Assembly: GCA_036365455.1 (NCBI GenBank)
Contig: JAWQUS010000020.1
Span: forward strand, 2,205,001 to 2,269,000
Direction of reading: 5' to 3'
DNA from: Macrosoma leucophasiata
Taxonomy: Eukaryota > Arthropoda > Insecta > Lepidoptera > Hedylidae
DNA: 64,000 nucleotides
The notes beneath the pieces are model-generated. The model did no database searches, was not told the DNA's origin, and saw only the letters and a list, made by a program, of their open reading frames with translations. Both the position numbers and the translations under genes were made by a program. The stretch's first letter is position 1. Each line of letters starts with the position of its first letter. Of the stretch, positions 9,750 to 19,560 are shown piece by piece.

Positions 9750-10280
9750 TTTTTATTTTTTTTTTGTTTCATACAAACCTTTTCCGGTCAATTATAAATA
9801 CAACACAAAAAAATAACGATTTCAGTCCAGCCGATCTCGAGTTTTGCGCTTGGCAACATAATATATTTAGTGATTCCTTTTTATTTATATACCTACCTAG
9901 ATGTTCTTTTTTATATTACTTAACTATATTACTAGATTTTATTTTTATATTCATAAGACTAGATAATTTTCTATTCTGTTGTCGTCATTTTGTTTGTGAC
10001 TTTTTTTTATTTTATTTTTTTATTAGCACCATTCTTGGGGTTCGTAATCATACCTTTGTCGGGCCCATCAGAATACCAGCGCTGTAGTCTCGGCTACAGC
10101 ATAATGCTGAAATGGGTTCCATTTTTTTGGCTTCACACATTGAGCACATCTGCATAGCTACCATATAACTATGTCATTGTAGTTAATGAGTATTCATCTT
10201 TATTATTTTATTTATTTATTTTGTTCTTGATGTGTAAGCCAAGGAATAAAAGTATTTTCATTTCATTTTATTTCATCTAA
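9750..10280 (+). mobile_element. LINE 3' end fragment with CATTTT tail
   Basis: The segment ends GCCAAGGAATAAAAGTATTT followed by CATTTCATTTTATTTCAT, a short-repeat tail typical of a non-LTR 3' end. AGTCTCGGCTACAGCATAAT lies at about 10086. A 107-codon frame at 9764-10087 is rich in F, L, I and Y and low in complexity, and I do not accept it as a gene. Confidence 0.45.
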
Positions 10281-10349
10281 AAACTCGAATTACGCAAGTC
10301 CTTAAAGGTATTCTATGCGCAAGTCAAATTTTGGGGACCAGTGATGTTA

Positions 10350-10500
10350 AACACATAGCTGTAACTCAATTCATGTGTGACATAACAATTGACGCGGGTC
10401 GGGGGCGGGTCACGTGTTGTTAATTATCCCGGGATAACCTGACAACTTGATATCCCGGGAGAACTTTGTTGTGATCGATGTTGACAGCTCTAAATGAATA
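10350..10500 (+). repeat. Palindrome-bearing dispersed repeat, copy 2
   Basis: Contains GGCGGGTCACGTGTTGTTAA, then the palindrome TTATCCCGGGATAA and CCTGACA. It aligns by eye with 11080-11200 and with the weaker copy at 2520-2650. Confidence 0.6.
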
Positions 10501-10944
10501 TCGCAGTTGAATTAGGTAGGTATAATCTTAAATGTTGTTACTAAACTATAATTGGCGGAGACCATTGATGTATATCAATGGCGGAGTCCGACTTTGTAAT
10601 GTGTATCTTCATTTTGTGCTTAGTAGAATATTGCCGAATTATAAATATCCCACTGCTGCCATATAGTACTTCAATTATTATAATTCTTATAGGTATCTAT
10701 ATAGTAGCTACTTCGGCCGTGCAGCGCAGCTACTATATGAAAGCAAAATTCTAAAATTACTTATTACATACTTTCAATGCTGAATTTTTCAACGAAAAGC
10801 GTTGTCATGTTATAAAAGTAATTAATTGCTTTTTTTTTTTCAAAACTAAACAATCAATGTGCATCATAATTTCGAAATTTCGAATCACGACTTGCGACAT
10901 TACAAAGACATTAGAATATATTTACAAAAGCTATTTATATGTAT
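10501..10944. other. Non-coding, no gene seen
   Basis: AT-rich sequence containing short self-matching words (GCGGAGACC.TTGATGTATATCAATGGCGGAG near 10555-10590 is a small imperfect hairpin). No gene was recognised. Confidence 0.5.
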
Positions 10945-10995
10945 GTATATGTCAGGACCGGGATATCTGGTGCGCCACACTCTCTGCCTACCAAG
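10945..10995 (+). mobile_element. Tiny LINE tail fragment
   Basis: TGTCAGGACCGGGATATCTGG and CACACTCTCTGCCTACC match the tail of the LINE fragment at about 37535-37580. Only about 50 bp remain. Confidence 0.4.
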
Positions 10996-11019
10996 TCCCA
11001 ATATTCTACCACTCGGATT

Positions 11020-11210
11020 ACGTATGTTACATTTTGGGGACCATTGCTCTAAAACATAATAGGTGGAACGTGATTCACATGTGATGTTAATCATAGATTA
11101 TATACAACGTTAACACCTGACACGGGTCGGGAGCGGGTCACGTGTTGTTCATTATCCCGGGATAACCTGATTGTCATAAGTACGTTGACGGCTTTAATTG
11201 AATAACGCTG
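11020..11210 (+). repeat. Palindrome-bearing dispersed repeat, copy 3
   Basis: Carries GACACGGGTCGGGAGCGGGT, CACGTGTTGTT, ATTATCCCGGGATAACCTGA and a GACGGCTTTAATTGAATA end. The order is the same as in copy 2, about 700 bp upstream. Confidence 0.6.
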
Positions 11211-11338
11211 TTTAAGCCGATTTGGCTTCAAAGTTACAAGTTACAAATCCATTGTTGAGTATCAGATTCAATAAAAAAACCTTAACATAAACCGGTCAGA
11301 CTTAAATGTAACGGAAATTGTTGGAGTGGAGGCGAAAA

Positions 11339-11530
11339 TACCCCACTTTGGTAGTAAAATTCTGGGAGCATACCCCACTTTGGTAGTAAAATTCTGGGAG
11401 CATACCCCACTTTGGTAGTAAAATTCTGGGAGCATACCCCACTTTGGTAGTAAAATTCTGGGAGCATACCCCACTTTGGTAGTAAAATTCTGGGAGCATA
11501 CCCCACTTTGGTAGTAAAATTCTGGGAGCT
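11339..11530. repeat. 32-bp minisatellite, six units
   Basis: Six head-to-tail copies of a 32-bp unit (TACCCCACTTTGGTAGTAAA then ATTCTGGGAGCA) start at 11339, 11371, 11403, 11435, 11467 and 11499. They look identical except for the last two bases of the final unit. Because 32 is not a multiple of 3, the three minus-strand frames give the same rotating peptide repeat, which is an artefact and not a gene. Confidence 0.95.
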
Positions 11531-11599
11531 AGGTAGGTAAATGGACTCTGTAAAAACTATCACAGGGTCATTATTAGTTACTCAGGCCTCAGGGGCTCT

Positions 11600-11690
11600 G
11601 CATTCTATTGTCACGCTGTCACAATATCTGTGCCCCCCCCCCCTCCTTAAAATATGACGTCCCAAAACTAAGACCCCCATTTTTTTATTA
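11600..11690 (+). mobile_element. Fragment related to the 31837 MITE
   Basis: TGTCACGCTGTCACAATATC, a C-run then CTCCTTAAAATATGACGTC resembles the interior of the Harbinger-like MITE at 31837-32420 (TGTCACAGGTTGTCACA, C-run, CTCCTTATGTGACGTC). Neither terminal repeat is present. Confidence 0.4.
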
Positions 11691-11704
11691 GATTGTAATA
11701 GTCT

Positions 11705-11955
11705 TTTATGTTCAACGGTGCATTTCTCACGTTCGTTTTTGCCCAGAACGTGAAAAATTGTGGAATGAGCTTCCCTCTGAGGTGTTCCTCGGTGCTACAA
11801 TATGGGGTTCTTCAAAAATGGCGTCAAAAGAGTCCTTCAGGGCTGGCAGCGCGTTGGAAACGCCCCTGGTGTTTTAATTGTTCATAGGCGACGGTGACTA
11901 CTTTCCATCAGGTGGCCCGTCTGCTTGTCTGTCAATCCTTTGACATCAAAAGAAA
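11705..11955 (+). mobile_element. LINE 3' end fragment
   Basis: The sequence includes GCCCAGAACGTGAAAAATTG, TGGAATGAGCTTCCCTCTGA and TGAGGTGTTCCTCGG, which correspond to the RT-domain C-terminus (the LWNELPSEVF block) seen on the minus strand at 57050-57420. It ends with CATCAGGTGGCCCGTCTGCT. The reading frame is broken. A second copy lies at 21721-21980. Confidence 0.6.
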
Positions 11956-11994
11956 GTCTAACGAAATATCTACATATTAATTTAAAATATATAA

Positions 11995-12798
11995 ATGAAC
12001 TGTGAAAGTTACGTTGCCGTCGATCCCCCATTCTCCCGTGTCACATTTTGTCATGCTCAGCGAGACACCTCACCGAACCGTAAACCGTGGTGGGAATTTT
12101 TTGTGACAAACACACACACACTAAAAAATCGTCTATTACTACGAACCTCACACCTTGACTTTAACAAAATACATAAATAATTTCACGCACTCATTTAAAC
12201 ATCTCGGCGACAGGTTTAAAAGGCTATTACACGACACGGTATTCAGGGTCCGACAGAAAGGGTGGGCGTGGCCTCGCGCCGGGTTGCCGCTCATTACACT
12301 ATCCGGTCGATAGCGTCCTAACTCAATTACAGTACAAATACACAAATACAAAACGCGGGCCGCTCCGGTCGCCCTAATTAGGGCCCTAACTCCCTAAATG
12401 TTATTACACTACCCTGACTCTTGCTATCGTACCCTGAATACCATGTCGTGTAATAAGTCCTATAGTATGGTCACTTGTGCATGTATCTTGCCAGAGGGGA
12501 AAACCGGCATAGCATATTATTATGGCTACTCCCCCCCGGTCCGCCGCGGCCGGTGTCCCGTGTTGCTCTATGTCTTATCACTTACCTACTGCCTGGTCGC
12601 GTATTGAATCTGGATACTCAGATTACGGCCTAACAGGAGTAAACTGTTACCTAGATTTAAGTAATTCTAATGTGTGTGCCAAAGATAACAGTTTCGCCAT
12701 TTGGATCTAAGTCAAACGCTCGTAAAATAGCCATAAATAGTCCTCGTGTGTTTGGGACTTGGCCCACGCCTTAATTAGCTGGAAGCAGAGTTGGGATA
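11995..12798. repeat. Dispersed repeat family E and flanks
   Basis: TCGTCTATTACTACGAACCT, CACACCTTGACTTTAACAAA and ATTTCACGCAC at about 12130-12190 occur reversed at about 34095-34160. GGCTACTCCCCCCCGGTCCG with GTGTTGCTCTATG at 12525-12575 matches 34230-34290, 35810-35850 and 43870-43920. The short open frames here (for example 11995-12180) do not resemble any protein I know. It is a repeat family of unknown class. Confidence 0.5.
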
Positions 12799-13112
12799 TT
12801 GGAACGAAGTTCCTTATCGCGCGGTACGCTGGCTAAGGGGGCTAGGCGAGTGTCACGAAAAATCCTCACGACACTTTTGCTATAGTGCGTAGCGCTCGGA
12901 GAGGGGGCACGCCGAGTATAGGATTCAACTTATTCGTTCTCTCTCTTTCTCTCTCTCTCAACACGACAGTGACAAGCCGAGCCACGCGCTTCTGCTGTGT
13001 ATGCGTACATTGTTTTGACGTGTACGTGTGTATGTAGTTTTAGTTATTTTTAAAAATAAACAATGGATTGTAAAATTGTTTCATTAGAAGTTTTAGAGGA
13101 ACTTCGTTCCAA
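12799..13112. mobile_element. MITE-like element with 15-bp inverted ends
   Basis: TTGGAACGAAGTTCC at 12799-12813 is the exact reverse complement of GGAACTTCGTTCCAA at 13098-13112. The 314-bp interior has TTATCGCGCGGTACGCTGGC, a CT-rich run and no coding frame. No target duplication was found, so the true ends may be slightly different. Confidence 0.5.
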
Positions 13113-14124
13113 TCGGGTGTCCCACATTTGTGACACCTCTCACAGTTTTTTAAAAAATATTTACCTATTAATGTCGATAGTTTATGTTGGATCCCCCATG
13201 TCCCCGCGCTAGCCTGACAGAGGTCCGCGGTTCAAATTGAACCCCGTGCTGACGAGAGACATAATAATATAATTCTAGTCAACACCAAATACATTACAAA
13301 CGTGGGCTTATATTTCTAATACCATATCTTGTACTACCATTGTTTGTTACACAGCTACGCGCAATCAGAATAAACTTTGTTGGCTCCAATATTGGCTCCA
13401 AGAGTTGGGCTCTCGCGTAAAGGTCGGAGTTCATGGTTTCTCTATGAGTCGTTTAATTGTACAAATACACATAAAAAGATTAAATACGAGTCGAACCCAA
13501 GTACCGAGTTCCGTGTAGTTGGATTATTGTATAGGTACCTATGTTATCATAAACGCTTTTTATAGGTTTTCCTATATGTAAAAAACTATTTCCTGCATCT
13601 TTAAAAAAAATAGGGTAGTAGTAGTAGTTTTTGGGAAAAAGGAAATTCAATTTTCATCTATTTTCTTGAATAACATAAATTTTTTTTTAATAAATAAAAT
13701 ATAGAACAAAATATTTTTGAGCTCCTTATAATGAGACAGACACCTGTAACCTATACTGTGTACCAATACCTATATCAAACAATATAATTTGTTTTTTTTA
13801 ATTCTCTAATTTATCCCCCAAAAATGCCGCACTTGTAAAAAAATATTTATTTTTGTTGCACGTTCATGTTTGGATCAGTAATTTACATGTGTAAGTAAAA
13901 ATGATAATAGGCAAGTGAACCCGAGCCACATCTAGTTGGTTAATACGACCAATATGACGGTATACGCTTTTGATGGGGTTTGAATGGGTTCCGATTGAAA
14001 ATCAGCGCTAGGCTCACGCCTGGCATATTGCTGAGTCGGCCACCTTTTTGGTGATAAAAGGAGACACATATTCAGAGCAGATCTGTATACATACCCCCCA
14101 CAGATCGATCAGCCTTCCTTCATA
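13113..14124. other. Non-coding, no gene seen
   Basis: AT-rich sequence with long A and T runs (13600-13830). GGTTCAAATTGAACC at about 13229 is a short palindrome. The 62- and 70-codon frames in this stretch show no recognisable domain. Confidence 0.5.
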
Positions 14125-14270
14125 CCCCCTTATCCATAAACATATTTTAGCTAAAGTGTTGCTAATCACTCCTTTGTCTTTGTCTATCCTGCACATTTGA
14201 CAATGCAATTGACAAAGACAGAGCATTCTATAGCTAAAATGTATTAAATGTACGTATATGAATAAGGGGG
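14125..14270. mobile_element. Short MITE-like element (CCCCCTTAT ends)
   Basis: CCCCCTTATCCATAAACATA at 14125 is mirrored by GTATATGAATAAGGGGG ending at 14270. Inside are TTTTAGCTAAAGTGTTGCTA and TGCACATTTGACAATGCAA. The element at 60371-60490 has the same parts in the opposite order (TTATTCATAAAC, GTCAAATGTGCAGGATAG, AGCAACACTTTAGCTAAAAT), so both are copies of one small inverted-repeat family. Confidence 0.65.
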
Positions 14271-14811
14271 CTAGTATGTATAATATTGTGCTATTTTTTT
14301 TAAGTGATTAAATGTTCTCTTTCATTTTGTAACCAACCCGTGTTTGCTTTCTGCACCAAATAAAGTTTTACTTTAATAAAACTAAACTGTTAAACTAATT
14401 TCACTACAATTCTAATCACCCCATCGCATCGGAGCAATCGGGGCGTGCAGTTATGAACCGCACGCAGTTCAAGTGTACACAAACTCATCTACTCTTAGAT
14501 ATTCCATATAAATTCAATCAAATCAACATAAAAGATCCCAATCATAGAGCACATTACACCCGCAACTAGGGCTGCATCACATAAATCGCCGGCGCCGGAT
14601 AAACACGGTAAAAATCCCGGATATTTGATCGAAATATATTTTATTCCTAGGACGCCCCTACCTGAAAAAGTATTTTTTGCAACAAAAAGAAAAACATCGT
14701 TATAGTTTATTTTGCCGAGTCTTCTTGTTCTTGCGGGTTAATGTGGAATCAAAATCAAAAAGTTCATTTATCATTTGGGATTACATGAATTTATACTAAT
14801 ATAGATATCTA
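14271..14811. other. Non-coding, no gene seen
   Basis: No gene seen. It contains GCACCAAATAAAGTTTTACTTT, a possible poly-A signal of an old retroposed tail, and a CGCCGGCGCCGG run at about 14587. Confidence 0.4.
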
Positions 14812-15065
14812 TACTATTATAGATGCGGAAGAGTTTGTTTGTTTATGTGCTTGAACGCGCTAATTTTAGGAACTACGGTCCGATTTGAAAAATTATTTCA
14901 TCGCTAGATAGTTAATTTATCGAGGAAAGCTTTAGGCTAGCCAAATAGGAGAGGGTAGGTAACATTGCATCGACGCGAAGCCGGGATCTCTGGCGGACGG
15001 CCCCCGAGCGTCCTTTAAACTAGGACAAATCCGGGAAATGCCGGACGGATGGCATGGTAGCCCTA
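14812..15065 (+). mobile_element. Helitron-like fragment, second family
   Basis: Begins CTATACTATTATAGATGCGG with GTTTGTTTGTTTATG, then GGTCCGATTTGAAAAATT, a GAGGAAAGCTTTAGGC block and GGAGAGGGTAGGTAACATTG. It ends in ACGCGAAGCCGGG. The same block order is found at 50330-50667 (+). This copy lacks the CTAGT end. Confidence 0.5.
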
Positions 15066-16106
15066 TTCACAACTAAAGATATTGATTATGTTCATCCATC
15101 GAATGTTTGGTCAATCATTGGCACAATTTGACCAACAGGTCGACAGAGGTCAGGGACCGTAGATAAGGGGCCGGTGCGTCAGATCTCACATCTTCAGCGT
15201 AATTGGTTGGAAGAGCCGCTCAATGAATGAGTCGGGAATGATAATGCGAATTTTGCAAGCTTTTGCTGAGAGATCTGATTTGAGATTTTGCTTACTCTAT
15301 AGCATTGATAGTGAGTAGGGAATGCCATTCTGTAAGGAAATTTCTATGCCGGGATTTGCGGAACATTCAGTACAACATATTTCAATCGGGATTCAGGTAC
15401 TTATTGGATTTCGCGAGGTTAGTAGACATTATAGATAAGACTTAACTAAATAAATATGTAACTGAAAAAAATTGTTTCTGAAGATTTTCCATAATTATTT
15501 TTAAGAAATGGTAAGTATTTGTAATTATTGAATGTTAGAATATTTATAAACTAGCTTTCAAATGCGTTACAATAGGTCCATATATATTGTTTCATCCGCT
15601 AAACGCCTCCTGCAGATCGAGATTAGTGTACCTAAGAGAAAATTTTCAATTATTCAGGGTAAGTTTTATTTTGTTTTGAAGCGACATTATAGCTGCTGGT
15701 AGTAGGGACAAGTGTGTACTTATTAAAAAGAAAGAAATAATATTTTTAGGTCAAAACCATTCTACACTTAAAGTAAGCTCCACATTAAAGAAAGGAGTGA
15801 TACCTACTTAATAATAAAATAATAATATTACGTAAATACAAAAAACACTTCAGAATCACAAAAGTAATCTTCAGAATCATCAGCAATAGGATCAGTGTTT
15901 GTTATTTGCGTAGGTACGCATACTTGATTGAGGATGTCCGTTTTTCTTCAAACCTGCCAATCCCGCGTGGAATCCCGTTCAATTTACGACCAGGACTAGT
16001 AACGCGCTAAGTTTTACATTGTCTGATGGTGAGTGACGGTCTTTCTGTGTGCATGAATGATCCCAAAATAAATATAAACTCTATGAACAATTTTCTCTTT
16101 AAAAAA
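15066..16106. other. Non-coding, no gene seen
   Basis: No exon, RNA gene or repeat family was recognised. Possible 5' non-coding exons or the promoter of the downstream norpA gene could lie here or further upstream, but nothing in the sequence lets me place them. Confidence 0.4.
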
Positions 16107-16313
16107 TTACGCTTACACTCACAACCACACACTAAGTGTGGAGTGTCTGCTTGTGTCCTTGTGTCGTGGATGCCGTTGTACACATACAACACATGTCGTA
16201 CACAAACACCCAGATCCGAAACAAATATCTGTAGACCATACAAATATTTGTCCCGGGGCGGAAATCTCGACCGTTCAAACGGTCGTCTCACACCGCTGGA
16301 GTAACTGGGTCGT
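16107..16313 (-). mobile_element. tRNA-derived SINE, family B
   Basis: On the minus strand a tRNA-like head reads GACGACCCAGTTACTCCAGC, GGTGTGAGACGACCGTTTGA with a damaged T-arm (16250-16313). It is followed by the family-specific body ATATTTGT.TGGTCTACAGATATTTGTTTCGG and a tail with GTGTGTACAACGGCATCCACG. It matches 27348-27570 and 33391-33590. Confidence 0.7.
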
Positions 16314-16539
16314 CTTTGGGTCAGTCACAATGGGCAACGTTATAAATCACTATGTTCAGAGCTGCACGTTCCAGGGTTGCCAAGCGTACGAAATTTCTCG
16401 TAACAAATTTTGGGGTCAGTTGTATGAGCTGCGAGGATATAATCTCGTACAAAATATTCCAGGTATATTTAGAGGTTTTTTTTAGGTACCTAAGTACCAA
16501 TTAAAGCGAGAAATTTGATATCCAAAACAAAGTTAGCTC
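16314..16539. other. Non-coding, no gene seen
   Basis: Open frames cross this stretch from the SINE, but no recognisable protein features are present. Confidence 0.4.
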
Positions 16540-16990
16540 AAAGGCGTCCGTTTTTTTTGCTCATGCGTAGAAGATTTATAGGCCAAGATTTGGACAAGCA
16601 AGCTCCATGATGACAAGCAAGATCGGCGTAGACGGATATGTTTTTTTTCTCCGCATGCGTACAAGGTTGGAAGGCTAAAATAAAGTTTGAGATAACATGT
16701 TTCATCATCATATAGGCCGAAAGATCTTCACAGCTGGACCCATGCTGGACCAAAGCCTCCCCATAAGGGAGGGAATATGCCTTAAGCGCCACGCTTGGCA
16801 TGCAGATTGGCGATCGCACTGCCAATAGTTTTATACCAAGACGCTACTGCCCATCTTGCGTTTTTGCACTTACTACCGCCCCATTGGAATGGTTTGACCG
16901 CCATTGTTCGGTTGACTGACGACTGACTGCACTAGTGGAATTGTAAGTAGTAGTAGAAAACATGTTTGCCGTGTGGCAATCTTGACACGT
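16540..16990 (-). mobile_element. LINE 3' region fragment
   Basis: Read on the minus strand, it carries the blocks CCATTGTTCGGTTGACTGAC (reversed), a GGCAGTGCGATCGCCAATCT block and ATATTCCCTCCCTTATGG. These recur at 55140-55350 (+), 53960-54260 (-) and partly at 8760-8960 (+). It is a decayed non-LTR element with no RT frame. Confidence 0.45.
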
Positions 16991-17122
16991 TCTGAAAGCA
17001 ACTGCATGATAGATATACTTACCTACATAGCCCGTATTCGGAAATATTATGAGGATTATATCATCACTTAGCCCTTCAATTGTCTTACCATTCATATTTA
17101 TGTGGTGTTCACGCATAGTAAA

Positions 17123-17432
17123 CGTAACTTCACGCCTGTAATCCCCGAAGGGGTAGGCAGAGGTAAATGCATTCAAGCATACATGCATACACCCACGACT
17201 CGCCGGTTACGTTTTTGGCCCATGTAACAGGTGGCGAACCTGTTGCCATCTCCGGGTACATTACCAAACTCCGAGGTACCTACTGGGAAACTTCCAGAAA
17301 ATGGAAAAATCCCAATAGAATCAGAGATAAAGGATTTTAAACCGTTATCTCTGCTAGCGCCGACCCGGGAATCAAACCCAGGACCTCCAGCGTAATAGCA
17401 GTGGCCTGCTACCACTACGCCACTGAGGCAGT
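17123..17432 (-). mobile_element. tRNA-derived SINE, family C
   Basis: On the minus strand it opens with CTGCCTCAGTGGCGTAGTGG, containing a box A-like TGGCGTAGTGG, then GGTTTGATTCCCGGGTCGG, a box B. The body is GAGATAACGGTTTAAAATCC and the 3' end is GGGGATTACAGGCGTGAAGT. Other copies lie at 26381-26687 (-) and 56654-56895 (+). This copy ends 122 bp before the norpA start codon. Confidence 0.8.
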
Positions 17433-17504
17433 TACACTATTCATCACGCATAGTAGGTATACTAATAATTTCTAGTGTTAACGTATTTCTATGTTTGTCC
17501 ACAG

Positions 17505-17553
17505 GCAATGGCTGATTGCTAAAGTGTGGAGGTGGTGAAAGTGAGGGTTCACC
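17505..17553 (+). promoter_or_regulatory. norpA 5' UTR end with four-codon uORF
   Basis: TTTGTCCACAG at 17494-17504 looks like a 3' splice site, so the first coding exon may begin at 17505 after a non-coding exon. If so, the 49-nt leader contains ATG GCT GAT TGC TAA (17508-17522), a four-codon upstream frame ending 31 nt before the real start. The start codon context is TTCACC ATG A. Neither the splice site nor the uORF can be proven without a transcript. Confidence 0.35.
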
Positions 17554-17610
17554 ATGACCAAGCGCTTCGAGTTCAACTGGCAGATCCCCGTCCCTGAACC
17601 GCTTCTGCAG
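17554..17610 (+). CDS. norpA: norpA-type phospholipase C beta, coding exon 1
   Basis: Nineteen codons encode MTKRFEFNWQIPVPEPLLQ, and the exon closes at CAG|GTACTT. This is the extreme N-terminus of insect norpA-type phospholipase C beta, whose proteins begin with a similar MTK-basic-EF-W-IPVP stretch before the PH domain. The start was chosen because it has a good context and the peptide joins in phase 0 to the exon at 29060. Family role: the enzyme cleaves phosphatidylinositol 4,5-bisphosphate to diacylglycerol and IP3 at the inner face of the membrane, downstream of Gq, and in flies it is the essential phospholipase of phototransduction in photoreceptors. The intron that follows is about 11.4 kb. 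The ortholog call rests on all four exons together; the catalytic X and Y boxes are outside the window. Confidence 0.85.
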
Positions 17611-18480
17611 GTACTTACACTTTTTCAAATCCTGTTGTTTTAGTGCCCCAATAGTCTACCTAGCTGTAGCTAGCTTACTGATGCTACGCTGAGGTTTGAT
17701 CAGATCAGAGGTTGCCCAGCGGCGATTGATCGTTAATCAATCTATTCTTGATGACCTTCAATCGATACTTCGATCCGTTTGTTCAGAAAGCACGTCCCAA
17801 CAAATGTACAGATAAAGTTGCTGTTCGTTGTAATTGGGATGCCGACAGAGGATCGATTAAACGATCGTTTGCAATCTAGGTAGGTATGATCCGTGATCAA
17901 AGGACCACGGACCGGACCGGACACGGACCGGATTGGGACCGCCCGTAACTGGATCGCTTTTGTCTGATCATATAAATTAACTATTTAAGTTAATGCTTTA
18001 GTCGATATAAAACCGATAGCGGTAATAGTTTTTATTTCTCAAATATTTCTTGTCTCGTATGAGCGTCTCTCGACTGCATCAATAAAGAGTTTTTTCTTTC
18101 CTTCTTTCTTTCTCTTTCTATAATTAGGTTATAGCAGTTGCTTTCACAGCCGAGATGACAAAAAAATCAAAGATTTAAACGAGGAGAAAAGCGAACAATT
18201 ACGGCGGTCGAGCCTATCCCAAATGTGCTATTGGGATTATTCCATATTCATTCCCCAAAAGTGGTGCATATGTGTGTAATGCAATTTGATAGACGCACAC
18301 GCAGACAGACACTTGAGTGATCTTACAAGGGTCCTTACGTAAATGCTATAACACGGGGTGGGCAACAACGACATGCAATAAAATTATCGCCGTCAATCCA
18401 CATGCAAAGAGTGGCGATTATGGCACAACCCCCCATATATATAATTTGATACTACTTTCTTTCTTTTTAAATAAAAATGG
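17611..18480. other. norpA intron 1, first part
   Basis: No further exon seen. The stretch holds GGACCACGGACCGGACCGGA-type repeats (17900-17935) and a TTTCTTTCCTTCTTTCTTTC run (18094-18115). Confidence 0.4.
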
Positions 18481-18720
18481 AAAGAAAAATTTGACTTCAG
18501 GCGAGATTCGAACTCGCGGCCACTGGGAATCTCGTCCAGCCGCTCTTCTCTTCCAACTGAGCTACCGAAGTCCTGCCCGATTTGTCAAATCTTTCCTTCA
18601 CATTTATTGTATTGCCTTATGATGGCAGTAGCGCCATGTATTGCCAATTCCAAATACCGCGAGTTCGAGTCTCGCCTGAAGTCAAATTTTTCTTTCCATA
18701 TTTCACAAGCATGTGTTAAT
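18481..18720 (-). mobile_element. tRNA-derived SINE, family D, with inverted second end
   Basis: A tRNA-like head lies on the minus strand at 18494-18572. Acceptor arms GACTTCG and TGAAGTC pair, the D-arm is GCTCAGTTGGAAGAG, and the T-arm is GCGAGTTCGAATCTCGC. It has extra bases in the middle, so it is not a functional tRNA. About 90 bp further on, CCGCGAGTTCGAGTCTCGCC and TGAAGTCAAATTTTTCTTT recur in the opposite orientation (18659-18700), forming arms of about 38 bp. A forward copy lies at 51340-51505. Confidence 0.7.
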
Positions 18721-19173
18721 GCGAAGTAATATAAAACAATTACTTTCTTTCTTTTGATACTAATTCATCTTATTTACAAATTTTAATACCGTTGCTTAAT
18801 AAATCCGTACAAAGAACAGTATTATGTTAGCGCTTTATGCTTATTCCTTTTTTAGCAAGTAAAACACAAAGTGAAAGAATCCACAGCATTCACGGCAGTT
18901 ACCTAATTGTTTTTAAGATTTCAACAATTCTCCTAATTACCTCAGTTTCCTTCGTTGCTTTCTTTATTTAAATTTAAAGAGTTATAAAAGTAAGACTGCG
19001 CTGAAACGGTTTCACTTAGCTTTATTTTAATGAGTTTAATCAAGTCTTTGTGAAATACCTAGAAGACCTAGATATTAAAATGCGCCGTAAACAATCCTAG
19101 CTAGAGTCGGGTTGATTTTAAATAATAATTTTACATAGTTTAATATAAACGTAAGAAAACGTAAAATATAACT
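18721..19173. other. norpA intron 1, no gene seen
   Basis: AT-rich intron sequence. CACAAGCATGTGTTAATGCG at 18706-18725 is the tail of family D and recurs at about 51715 and 58310. Confidence 0.4.
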
Positions 19174-19560
19174 TCACGAATGTATTTCCCGAAGGGTAAG
19201 AGCATAGAGCAACACCGGAGGAGAGTAGCCATATGCAGGGTTTCGCCTCTGTCAAAGTACAAGCCCAAATGGGCCTATACCATATGTTACCACTCCTGAG
19301 GCCTAAGCTGTTATGCCTCTGTGCCGGAAATTACAGGACCATACATTAACACCTAACCGGAACGCGATAGGGCTGAACACTACCATTTAGTGGCAATATT
19401 AGGTAATGCGATAAAGTAAAGAGATTATAAAAATCCCAAAAGAACAATAGATAAATGATTTCACACTTTTATCTCTGATAAACCCTGACCCGGGAATCGA
19501 ACCCAGGATAGCAGTAGTGGCCAGCTACCACAAAACAAATGAGGCAGTTAAAAGTCAGTT
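19174..19560 (-). mobile_element. Mosaic of SINE C, repeat E and SINE A
   Basis: A decayed family C SINE on the minus strand (TGCCTCATTTGTTTTGTGG head at 19535-19555, GGTTCGATTCCCGGGTCAGG box B at 19490-19510) is interrupted by a piece of repeat E (AGCAACACCGGAGGAGAGTA, about 19208) and by a family A piece at 19287-19411. The target boundaries are eroded. Confidence 0.55.

Noticed and set aside
9764..10087. 107-codon F/L/I-rich frame that looks like membrane segments
   Set aside because: It is low-complexity T-rich DNA translating to hydrophobic residues, within a LINE 3' end.
11339..11530. CRISPR-like array
   Set aside because: Units are contiguous with no spacers, and the window is from an animal genome.
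11268..11563. Repetitive peptide frames over the minisatellite
   Set aside because: They arise because a 32-bp unit cycles through all three frames. The tandem DNA repeat explains them completely.
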